DNA from: Chrysopilus asiliformis
Taxonomy: Eukaryota; Arthropoda; Insecta; Diptera; Rhagionidae
DNA length: 64,000 bases
NCBI GenBank assembly: GCA_964034945.1
Contig: OZ035960.1
Location: 83,452,148 to 83,516,147, forward strand
Direction of reading: 5' to 3'
The translations under genes were made by a program, and so were the position numbers. Below, piece by piece: positions 54,920 through 64,000 of the stretch (positions are counted from its first letter, which is position 1; each line of letters begins with the position of its first letter). The notes beneath the pieces were generated by a model. The model was not told the origin of the DNA. It saw nothing but the letters and a program-made list of their open reading frames with translations, and did not search any database.

Positions 54920-56349
54920 GCTTTTTTGTGTTCAATAGTTTTGAAAATTAAGCTGTGGGTATATAACAAAAAATGTTTCAGGTTAGCAATAATATTAAAC
55001 TCTTTTTTGGTTCAACATTAAAGATTGGTCTTACAGTGCATTAAAACTTGCTCAATATTTTTTTTTTTTTATTTATAATTCTCTAAAGTAGTCGTGGTAC
55101 AGTTTATGGTAAAAAATTGGGTTGCATTTATTCAGTCTTGAAACGTAAATTGACAATTTTTTTGTGGATCGGTAGTAAAAAAAAGGTATTATGACCAAGT
55201 GAGGAATTTTTTTTTGTTTTTTAAAATAATGTATTGAACATTACTCTCATATAAAATATGTGAATGCGATAAAAAAATTATTTCTATAAACATTTTTTTA
55301 AAAAAGACGTCATACTTACGGAAAGTTGCTTAGCAATTACTTTTTTTTTATTATCGTTTAACTTTTTTTTGTGTAGTGTCTGTTCTGATTACGTTTCTTT
55401 TATGCATTCATTGAACTAAATATCCATTAATTAAAGAGTAAAGTGTCACCTGATTGCGGTGCACTTGCGTTTTTAACCATTTATAGAATAGCTACGCTTG
55501 TCATTTACACGAAAACGTGTCAATATGTATTGTTTTTAGTTGCCTCTTTAATAAAATCAGTAGAAGACCCAATAAACAAATATTTCTTACTACACTCTTT
55601 CTCACAATAATTCAACAGCATTAAACAATAATTCAACTAATCTGATTCTACCACCTTAATTGAAATATACAACATTTCCTTATTTTTTTCTTTTACCGGA
55701 CCTGAAATCGTCCTTCGAAGATTTTTTTTCCCCAAAAATATCGACTATTTTGAAAATAATTGATTTTTTATATATTTTTCTTTGAAATCTAATGATGGAA
55801 AAATATCTTCAGCTTCGTTTTATGCCCTGATTATATACATATTTTCAAAAATATGATTTAATAGACCCAGCAATAGGATAATTTCTTTCTTACTTACAAT
55901 CTATACCATCAATTTAATCAAAAAACCTGTATTATATAAATTTACTTAACAAAACGACTCGAAAACTCAAGAACTAATTGAGATAAAAAGTTAAAATTAA
56001 GAACAGATCTGTCTTTTATCAAAAGTTAAATCCCATCCACAAACAGAAAAAAATTTCCCCACCCGCCTTTCAAAAAGAACTTTTTTGCAATTTTTAAAAA
56101 ACGATAATTTAAATTTTTTTTCGAAAAAGCGTGACAAGGTCGAGGATTGGAGGAGGCCCGAAAATACGAAAATTAGCGTTGATTTTTTTATTGGAAGTCC
56201 CTTGAGATCATTCCTTATGATTTATCCATAAACATTCAATATGAATTAAAATAAGAAACAGAGTTTTCTCATTATCTATCCACACTTTTCTCAATCTCGG
56301 AAATCGGGAATGAAAATTTATAACATCCCAGGATTTCCCGACTACTGGG
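54920..56349. other. Gene-free interval
   Basis: Very AT-rich with poly(T)/poly(A) runs; nothing recognisable on either strand. Confidence 0.4.
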
Positions 56350-57246
56350 ATTTTTACTTTCTTCTACGGAGTATAATAAAGTATTGTATTCATGAAAAAT
56401 TTCGACCTCTTAATTTTGCCTAAAAAACATTTCCCGATTACTCCTGAGTGGATTGGAGTCATATTTAAAAAATGTCTTTCTGTCTGTCAGTGTGTCTGTC
56501 AGTCTGTGTACAAGATTTCTCAAAAACTAATAGAGCTAGCGACATGAAATTTTATAGGCATGTTGGGTCCTGAAATGGGACGATCCTATCAACTTTTGGC
56601 GGAAATCCGTTAACCGGAAGTATCCAAAATGGCAGTTTTTCAAAAATCGCAATTTCGATTTTCTCGATTTACTCCCAAACTACGCGTTTTTTAGTGGCCT
56701 TAAGTATGACTAAACTTGGAGAAAATAAAATTTCCCACACTTTTGTCTTTAGCTATAACTCGATATCTCAACCTGTTATCGAGATAAACCGTTATTTCCA
56801 AAAAAACAGTTTTTTGCGATTATCTCGAAGACTAACGGGTTTTTGCTGACTGAATGTATGAAGTGAATTAATGAGAATGACATTCTGCACAATTTTGTCT
56901 TTTACCGTTATCCGTTATCTTTTACCGTTATTGAGATATTTTCATTAATATGTAAAAAAACATATTTTTGCGAATAATTTGCAAACTAACGGTTTTTCGA
57001 CAAATCAGTTAAAAGAATAATTAAAGATGTTAACATTTTCTACATTTTTGCCGTTTACCGTAAATTGATATCTTTTACCGTTCTCAAGTTATCTCAAATT
57101 TTGTACGTTTTTGATATTTTTGGATGAAGCAACAATTTATTGGGAGGTCGTCTTAGGTTGAAAACGCGACAGGGCTCTAGCGTAAATTGCACAGGGTCGT
57201 AGATTTTGTAGAAGAAAGTTTTGTGTTGACCACAACTGATATTCTA
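56350..57246 (+). repeat. Repeat family B, copy 2
   Basis: A full copy. TTTTTACTTTCTTCTACGG with a TACTTT ... AAAGTA hairpin, GTATTCATGAAAAATTTCGA, a TGTCTGTCAG microsatellite, AGAGCTAGCGACATGAAATT, GGGACGATCCTATCAACTTT, several CCGTTA/TAACGG words, and an end at TGACCACAACTGATATT. More than 90% like 61786-62595 by eye. Confidence 0.85.
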
Positions 57247-57290
57247 AATATTAAAAACTTTACGTTTTCAAACACTTTTTAAAGGCCATA

Positions 57291-57811
57291 GCCGAACAAG
57301 GTACTGAAAAGTGCCCTGGGACCGAGTGATCTGAAATTTTTACCAGACGTTGGTATTGATGCAAGTACCGTTTGACGAAATTTTTAATTTGTTAACCCTG
57401 CGAACCCCTTATAACGGCCGAAAGGGGCGGTGGAAGCAAAATCTTAAAACTTAATTTTCTTGGGAACCGCTTGTCCGATTTTTTTTAAAAATATATGTTG
57501 TAGTGACGCATCCGACAATGTTGTGAAAAAAGTATAAAAAAAAATTTTACAATTATAAATAAAAAAAAAATCTTTAAAATTAAAAAAAAATTTCTCAGAA
57601 TTTGGGCCGAACACAACCACCATATTTTCACAAAATAATCTTTGTTTATGGTGGACGTGTTCGGCCCAAATTCTGAGAATTTTTTTTTAAATTTTCAAGA
57701 AATTTATTTTTTATTTTTTATACTTTTTTCACAACGTTGTCGGATGCGTCACTTCAACATATATTTAAAAAAAAAACCAGGGCACTTTTCAGTATCTTGT
57801 TCGACTTTGGT
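57291..57811. repeat. Long foldback with asymmetric left arm
   Basis: Outer arms GAACAAGGTACTGAAAAGTG / CACTTTTCAGTATCTTGTTC and inner arms (GACGCATCCGACAATGTTGT; TCAGAATTTGGGCCGAACAC) are inverse pairs around a centre near 57632. About 160 bp in the left arm (57322-57480) has no partner on the right. Confidence 0.8.
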
Positions 57812-58051
57812 TGAAAAGCTGGTCTAGAAGAATGATTTGAATTACAAATACAATTTGTGGTTATTTTACAGATATAACAGACATAAAATCAAATAAAAAC
57901 TTGTTTGTGATGTTTATACAAGTAGGAAAATTGCAAAGGGTTTTTGATTGTTTTAGAGCAAATTTTTTTTCCTAAATTTGTAGCATTGTAGGAGATTATC
58001 GTAAGTTTAATTTTTAAATTGAACTGCAAGGAGATTTTGTGCGAAATTAGA

Positions 58052-58610
58052 AAAAAAAACCTAACAAGTGCTATAATTGCAAATCTGGCAATTATTGAAA
58101 ATCCGTATGGTGATATGGCATTGTTCGAAGTTTAATTGAACAGCGAGCAGTTGTATCAAAATTCCACTTTGAAGTCAAACTTTTCATAAGATTTTTTAAA
58201 ATTTATAACAATTGGATCTTGATGTATGAGAGTTTTATGTAGAATCATATCCTAAATAACTTTTGTTCTTGCACTTTTTTAATAAGATCCACCGTTTTTG
58301 AGATATTCGCAAAAAAAGTTTTCGTTCGATTGGGGGTGCCCCCCTAATGGTCTATTTTTGCCCATTAGCGAACTTAGCCTTGAATTTTACGAAAAACGAA
58401 TCTGCGTAAAATTTCAAGTCTCTAGCTCAATCCGTGCGCCCACAATTCGCGCCACAGATGGACAGACGGACGGACATGCAAAATTCAATTTTTTTATCAT
58501 TCTAAACACACTGGTGTAACTCATTTTTTATGTGATGACGGGATCTTGGCGTTACAAACGGTAAGGCAAAGTTAATATACCCTTTGGTTCCACCATACGG
58601 GTATAAAAAT
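58052..58610 (-). repeat. Repeat family A, copy 7
   Basis: Complete and inverse, ending ACGGGTATAAAAAT. The microsatellite is reduced to GACAGACGGACGGACATG. It lies about 750 bp upstream of Alas. Confidence 0.85.
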
Positions 58611-58720
58611 CGTGAATGAAAGGTGTTTCATTAATGTTTCCATGATAATTACAAATTCCGAAAAATCCGGCAACTTTTTTCGGTTAAGTGTTAAAAAAAC
58701 GGTATTTTGGTTTCGTTTGA

Positions 58721-59012
58721 GTGTTTACATCAGGACTTCTTTTCATTCGCTGCGGTTTTCGCCCTTTCGCTGCGGTATTCTCACTAACGCCTCGTTTCTT
58801 TTCCATTCGCTGAACCGGTTTCAGCAACAAATGGAAACGGAACAGGTTTCACCAACCAGACAAAAACCAAATTGCGTCTGGAATTTTTAAGTGAGTTTAA
58901 ACTTCGTTCGCCTTTTTTGGTTTCCTTCTCCACTGCGTCCCTTATCAGCTGAGAACTTGGCCGAATCGAAAGATGCAGCGAATGAAAAAAAAAGTTCTAA
59001 TGTAAAAACACT
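58721..59012. repeat. MITE-like inverted repeat upstream of Alas
   Basis: GTGTTTACATCAGGACTTCT and TTCATTCGCTGC at the left recur in inverse at about 58972-59010. No certain target duplication. It falls in the region expected to hold the Alas 5'UTR intron. Confidence 0.55.
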
Positions 59013-59361
59013 CTTTAAGAGGGGCGAAAATACAGTTGATTTAACTTTGAAAACATCTTTTTAGAATAGGTCTAAAAATGGTCTATATGAATTTGATATC
59101 TTGTATCTATAGAAAATTTGAGTACGCAATGTCACTGATGCAAAAATTTAATATTTTATGTAAAATGTTTTTTAATCTCGGGTTTTAAAATGTGAAATCC
59201 CGGGAATCGGGGAATCCGCTCCAGGGAAATCGCGGGAAGCACCCATTAATTCACACCCAACGAAATTGTTTGTGATCAAAAACTAAGCAAGAAAATTTTA
59301 ACTTTTCTTTTTGTTTCAGATTTTTTCTGGTCATTTACGTACGGTAAGCAGCATTAAGAAG

Positions 59362-61155
59362 ATGCCTTGCCCATTCTTGAGCCGTTTAAGCGCAAGCTAC
59401 GTCCGCAATTATGCTCCTGTACTTCTTCAAACTTATGGAGCTCAGTGCCCCGTCGTGTCGCGTACGATTTCATCCCTAAGCGATAGCAACAATAATTCCG
59501 GTGAGAATAACATCAACAACAAGTTGATTGAAGCAGCTGTCCAGCAGGTTCGCAACATGAGTTCACTGCAGCAACAAGAGCAGCAGCAAGCTATTGACGA
59601 AAAGTCGCAGCAATCGAATTTGACGGGTGTTTCATTAACTGAAAAGAAATGTCCATTTTTGACTGCTGCCCAGGCCAACAATAATTCGTCGTTGGTGAAG
59701 GAAGTGCGGGAAGAAATTCAAGACATTCCCATGCAACGTTCAACATTCCCATATGAGGATTTCTTCCATGAGCAGATTATGAAGAAGAAAAAGGATCATT
59801 CCTATCGTGTATTTAAGAAAGTCAATCGGTTAGCAGGGGCTGGACAGTTTCCAACTGCACTGGAATATTCTTGGGGTGAACGTCCAATAACGGTTTGGTG
59901 CTCGAATGACTACTTGGGCATGTCATGCCATCCAGAGGTCAAGCGTGCTGTAGGCAATGCTCTTGAGGAACATGGCGCCGGTGCTGGAGGCACCCGCAAT
60001 ATCTCAGGAAACTCCTTGTTTCATGAACGGCTTGAATCTCGCCTAGCAAAACTACACCAGAAGGACGCGGCTCTACTCTTCACTTCCTGTTTCGTCGCCA
60101 ACGATTCGACTTTGTTCACTTTGGCCAAACTGTTGCCGAACTGCCACATATTCTCGGATGCAGGAAACCACGCCTCAATGATACAGGGAATACGCAATAG
60201 TCAAGTACCGAAGCATATCTTCCGACATAATGATCCTCAGCATCTACGCGAGTTACTGCAGAAAGTTGATAAAAACATACCAAAAATTGTGGCATTCGAA
60301 ACGGTACATTCGATGACTGGTGCTATTTGCCCATTGGAAGAATTATGCGAAATCTCTCATGAATATGGCGGGATTACATTTGTTGATGAAGTACACGCGG
60401 TTGGTCTGTATGGTGATCATGGAGCTGGTGTGGGTGAACGTGACAACCAATTGCACAACATGGATATAATTTCGGGAACTCTGGGAAAGGCTTTTGGTAA
60501 TATTGGAGGTTATATCGCTGGATCTTCTCATCTCATCGATATGATTCGTTCTTATGCTGCTGGCTTTATTTTTACGACTTCTTTGCCGCCAACGGTTCTA
60601 TGTGGTGCTTATAAGGCCGTCGAAATCTTAGCCTCGGAAGAGGGACAAGAGTTGAGAGCACGCCACCAAGACAACGTACGTTACTTGAGAAATTTGCTAC
60701 AACGTGAAGGTTTTCCCGTCGAGCATACACCAAGTCATATCATTCCGGTTAAGGTAAACTTATTGAGCATTTTCATATTTGAAACAAAACTTTAACTTTC
60801 GATATTGCAGCTTGGAGATCCACAAAAATGTACTTACATATCTGATTTGCTAATTCAACAATATGGCCATTATGTACAAGCTATCAACTATCCGACGGTT
60901 GCTCGCGGTGAGGAGAAACTTCGTTTGGCTCCCACTCCATTCCATACTCATTCTATGATTGATCAATTGGTTACCGACATGAAAAAAGTTTGGAAACAAC
61001 TGGGGATACCACTTAATGGTCCAACGTGTTCGGAACAGTGCTCTTTCTGTAGTCAACCAGGATTGTTCGATTATTACGAAGCTCGGGTACGAGGATGTGC
61101 TTCAAACATCGCATGTGAAATACCAAACTGCCCACGTATGGTTGCGGCCGCATAA
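59362..61155 (+). CDS. Alas: 5-aminolevulinate synthase, mitochondrial
   Basis: Condenses glycine and succinyl-CoA to 5-aminolevulinate in the mitochondrial matrix, the first and controlling step of heme synthesis. Coding exons 59362-60753 and 60811-61155 (57-bp intron, GTAAAC...TTGCAG) give 578 residues. The exon begins at an acceptor (TTTTTGTTTCAG, to 59319), so a 5'UTR exon lies upstream. The ATG at 59362 is chosen because it gives MPCPFLSRL, the conserved first heme-regulatory motif; the frame is open back to the acceptor. Cys-Pro motifs at C3, about C28 and about C97 (KKCPFL) lie in the N-terminal targeting region and suggest heme feedback. PLP-enzyme motifs: [34 protein letters not shown] and SGTLGKAFG with PLP lysine K376. 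The C-terminus has [11 protein letters not shown] and Cys-rich [12 protein letters not shown]. Complete and apparently functional. Confidence 0.97.
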
Positions 61156-61361
61156 TTGCTCAAATAGTAATTTTGAGAGTAATCAAAAGAAGAAAATATA
61201 TTAAAAGTAAATTTCAAAATTTCCTTATATACTTATATGTCTCCAATATAATTTCGTTGTTAATTTGCAAAACTTTATTTCCATTTCTTTTTGGGACTGT
61301 TCATGTCTACTTTATATTTTTTCGTTATTTTTGACGCTGAGCGTAACTTAATGTTGTTGAC

Positions 61362-61367
61362 AATAAA
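61362..61367 (+). terminator. Alas polyadenylation signal
   Basis: AATAAA 207 bp after the stop, in CAATAAATGG; no nearer canonical signal. Confidence 0.5.
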
Positions 61368-61785
61368 TGGTGATAGCATGCAAAATATTGGTTTTTTTAT
61401 TATTAGATGCAAATGTAGTTTCCCCTAGGAACCAGATCTAAACGTGTGGTTTGAAGGCGCAGATTTTCTCGACACTCGTGCACACGATCAAAGTTTTTTC
61501 TGGAGTCGTATTTGGCCGTGGCTTGGTTGGGTCAGCTGTGGGTCAAAAATATAAAAAAAAACTGTTGATTTCCAAATTTATATACAGGATGTATCAGATC
61601 TAGAGGCTAATCCTGAAACGGGTGATTCTATGGACAATTTCATGCAAAAAATTGTATGGGAGGTGGTGGTTCATCACATAGAATTACAGGGTGTATAAGA
61701 AAAGGGGGCTAAATGTGCATTTACATATTGAATCGAAACTCTTAAACTAATAAACAGATTTTCTTCAAGTCATACTTTTTACTTT

Positions 61786-62595
61786 CTTCTACGGAGTATA
61801 ATAAAGTATTGTATTCATGAAAAATTTCGACCTCTTAAAACATTTCCCGATCACTCCTGTCAGTCTGTCAGTCTGTCTGTCAGTCTGTGTACAAGATTTC
61901 TTAAAAACTAATAGAGCTAGCGCCATGAAATTTCATAGGCATGTTGGGTCCTGAAATGGGACGATCCTATCAACTTTTGGTGGAAATCCGTTAACCGGAA
62001 GTATCCAAAATGGCGGTTTTTCAAAAATCGCAATTTCGTTTTTCTCGATTTACTCCCAAACTACGCGTTTTTTAGTGGCCTTAAGTATAACAAAACTTGG
62101 AGAAAATAAAATTTCCCACACTTTTGTCTTTAGCTATAACTCGATATCTCCACCTGTTATCGAGATAAACCGTTATTTCCAAAAAAAAAACAGTTTTTTG
62201 CGATTATCTCGAAAACTAACGGGTTTTTGCTGACTGAATGTATGAAGTGAATTAATGAGAATGGCATTCTGCACAATTTTATCTTTTACCGTTATCCGTT
62301 ATCTTTTACCGTTATTGAGATATTTTCATTAATATGTAAAAAATCATATGTTTGCGAATAATTTGCAAACTAACGGTTTTTCGACCAATCAGTTAAAAGA
62401 ATAATTAAAGATGTTAACATTTTCTACATTTTTGCCGTTTACCGTAAATTGATATCTTTTACAGTTCTCAAGTTATCTCAAATTTTGTACGTTTTTCTTA
62501 GGTTGACAACGCGACAGGGCTCTAGCGTAAATTGCGCAGGGTCGTAGATTTTGTAGAAGAAAGTTTTGTGTTGACCACAACTGATATTTTGAAAG
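61786..62595 (+). repeat. Repeat family B, copy 3
   Basis: The same landmarks as copy 2 over the whole length. Two deletions relative to copy 2 are seen, about 45 bp before the microsatellite and about 40 bp before the GACAGGGCTCTAGCG block. It lies downstream of Alas. Confidence 0.85.
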
Positions 62596-63419
62596 GTAAT
62601 TGTGTGACCCTTTGCAGTCTCATATATCAAAGTCACCAGTCCGAAGATATAGGTCCCCAAAGTTAATTTTTTATTCTTACTTTTCGTTAAATGTCATTTT
62701 TTTAAAACTTCTCCTCTGATTTTTAGTTTTTTCGTATTTTCTAATTCGCTATATTCTTACCTACAAATCAACCATACAAAATAAGTATGTGTCATTAACG
62801 GTTTCCAGTTAAACGGTATTTACAATGCTTACGGTTCCAATTTCTCAAAACGTAGGGTTTATTGGTCAGCAGTCTTACTAATATTTGCTACTCTTGAAAC
62901 AAATTTGTTATTCGGAGTCTTGTACCGGAGATTTTGAAGTTAATACAATTGAATCAAACGAAAGTAAGAAATTGTTTGAAGCGCCAATCAATAACGGTTC
63001 ATTATGATGTCTGGTAGTCCTCAATTTTTTTGAAGGACCGTTTTTTTAAGTTTTTTAACCATCTTGTTTCGTGATCATACTGTGGAGGATTTGATAACGT
63101 TTTTGAAGACATATGAAACAAACATAGATAGGTATAGGTTTTAAAATACTTTGATAGAATAGTGGTAACGCTACGTTTACGTCAGATGCAATTGATTTCG
63201 AAAACAAAAGCCGTCAATTGCAATAAGTTTGACGTCCCGTCTAGTATTCAGCGCTGTCAGGTAGTTTTCACCATCATCCAAGGTGTTCCAACTGAGATTG
63301 GAAAGATTGAAGTATTCGAGTACGAACAGCTTGTCATCTGGACCCATGAGATAGTGGGTCAATAACACTGATCGTCAACAGCACTGACAAGGTATCTAAA
63401 GACCACTAATGTATATATC
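62596..63419. other. Gene-free interval
   Basis: No exon could be supported. Both strands of 63162-63368 are open, which points to chance rather than coding. Confidence 0.35.
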
Positions 63420-63974
63420 GGGTCTTTCAATAAGGACATAACAATTTTGTATTTAAATAAAACACAGAATAATTGAGATATCGGGCTGAAATTTATTCCA
63501 GGTGTAGTGGACATGTTACATTGAAGTATGAAATTCGATGTCGTTCATATGGCCAGCGCGAGCACGTTTGCTGATTGATTCTTTGGAGCCAATTTTCCAC
63601 CACTCTTCCACACATATCGGCCGGAACGTTGGCAATTTCGCGTTCGATATTGTTCCTGAGCTCCTCTAACGTTGTTGGCTTGTTGGCATAAACCAACGAC
63701 TTAACATAACCCAATAAAAAGAAATCCAACGGCGTTAAATCGCATGAGCGAGGTGGCCATTCGACCGGACCATTTCTCGAGATTACATGATTACCGAACT
63801 TCTCCTTCAATAGATCAATTGTTTGACGAGCTGTGTGGCATTGCTCGTTCGTGAACTTCACCATGATAAAAATGTAAACCTTGACTGACGTTTTAGCATT
63901 GCCAGATCATAAAAAAAGTTTTAGGGTGCGTTTTTATTAAAATACAAAATTGTTATGTCCTTATTGAAAGACCC
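63420..63974. mobile_element. Mariner-like internal-deletion derivative
   Basis: 555 bp bounded by GGGTCTTTCAATAAGGACAT and its inverse, with similarity continuing through AACAATTTTGTATTT. It encloses a shortened transposase gene. The immediate flanks (TC / AA) do not show the TA duplication expected of mariner, so the outer base is approximate. Confidence 0.8.
63493..63864 (-). pseudogene. Truncated mariner-like transposase
   Basis: 123 codons. The first eight residues (MVKFTNEQ) look like the native N-terminus. They run directly into CHTARQTIDLLKEKF, normally just after the second catalytic Asp. The frame then continues WPPRSCDLTPLDFFL (the region of the third acidic residue, here in SCDLTPLDFF) and a C-terminal helix region with NKPTTLEELRNNI. 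The DNA-binding domain and the first two catalytic residues are therefore deleted in frame. It cannot be active, but could be mobilised in trans through intact ends. Confidence 0.85.
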
Positions 63975-64000
63975 AAACATTGTCTTCCATTAATATTTTG

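Noticed and set aside
59311..59361. Start of Alas at 59311
   Set aside because: That codon is TTG within the polypyrimidine/acceptor sequence. The ATG at 59362 gives the conserved MPCPF start.
63162..63368. Overlapping open frames on both strands
   Set aside because: Both strands are open over the same stretch and neither resembles a known family; a FLYWCH-like impression of the minus frame was too weak.
1..64000. tRNA, rRNA or snRNA genes
   Set aside because: No cloverleaf with A/B boxes and no rRNA or snRNA consensus was noticed by eye; a covariance-model scan would be needed to exclude them.

Overview
This is an AT-rich stretch of an insect nuclear genome, most likely a dipteran, although no marker here fixes the species. 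The host genes have short spliceosomal introns of about 54-101 bp with GT/AG ends, alongside a few long introns swollen by transposons. No bacterial, viral or organellar features were seen.

Three host genes are recognisable, all on the + strand. (1) 3338-4029 is the 3' part of a mitochondrial citrate carrier (SLC25A1 family); its first exon(s) lie to the left of the window. (2) About 13896-24919 is a BubR1/Bub1-type spindle-checkpoint kinase in at least ten exons, with TPR, GLEBS and kinase regions. Its introns of 1.15, 2.4 and 3.6 kb are filled with repeats. (3) 59362-61155 is 5-aminolevulinate synthase (Alas), the first enzyme of heme synthesis, in two coding exons with heme-regulatory Cys-Pro motifs. 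The three genes share no obvious pathway. Three weaker exon-like pieces are also listed: 10016-11002 (split by a MITE), 12434-12816 (minus) and 54689-54902 (minus).

The rest is dominated by mobile DNA. 26691-36098 is a nested block: a DNA element holding a full-length Penelope-like element (26778-29854, 13-bp target duplication, inverted terminal repeats with hammerhead-like cores) next to an apparently intact two-ORF non-LTR retrotransposon (29873-about 35890). 38428-40983 is a decayed Ty3/gypsy element whose LTR and body carry three MITEs. More than a dozen non-autonomous DNA transposons can be placed to the base by target-site duplications: PIF/Harbinger-like (TTA/TAA or other 3-bp), piggyBac-like (TTAA), hAT-like (8 bp) and TA-inserting types. 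A mariner-like deletion derivative ends the window (63420-63974).

A second layer is a set of dispersed repeats (families A, B and C below) built on one plan: a short terminal hairpin, a CTGT/GTCC microsatellite, and a 'GAGCTAG.GAC.TGAAA'-like block. Seven copies of family A, three of B and one of C occur in 64 kb. They fit no standard transposon class that I can name from sequence alone and are the best candidate for something under-described.

All coordinates come from reading the sequence by eye. Family names rest on motifs, not on database searches.
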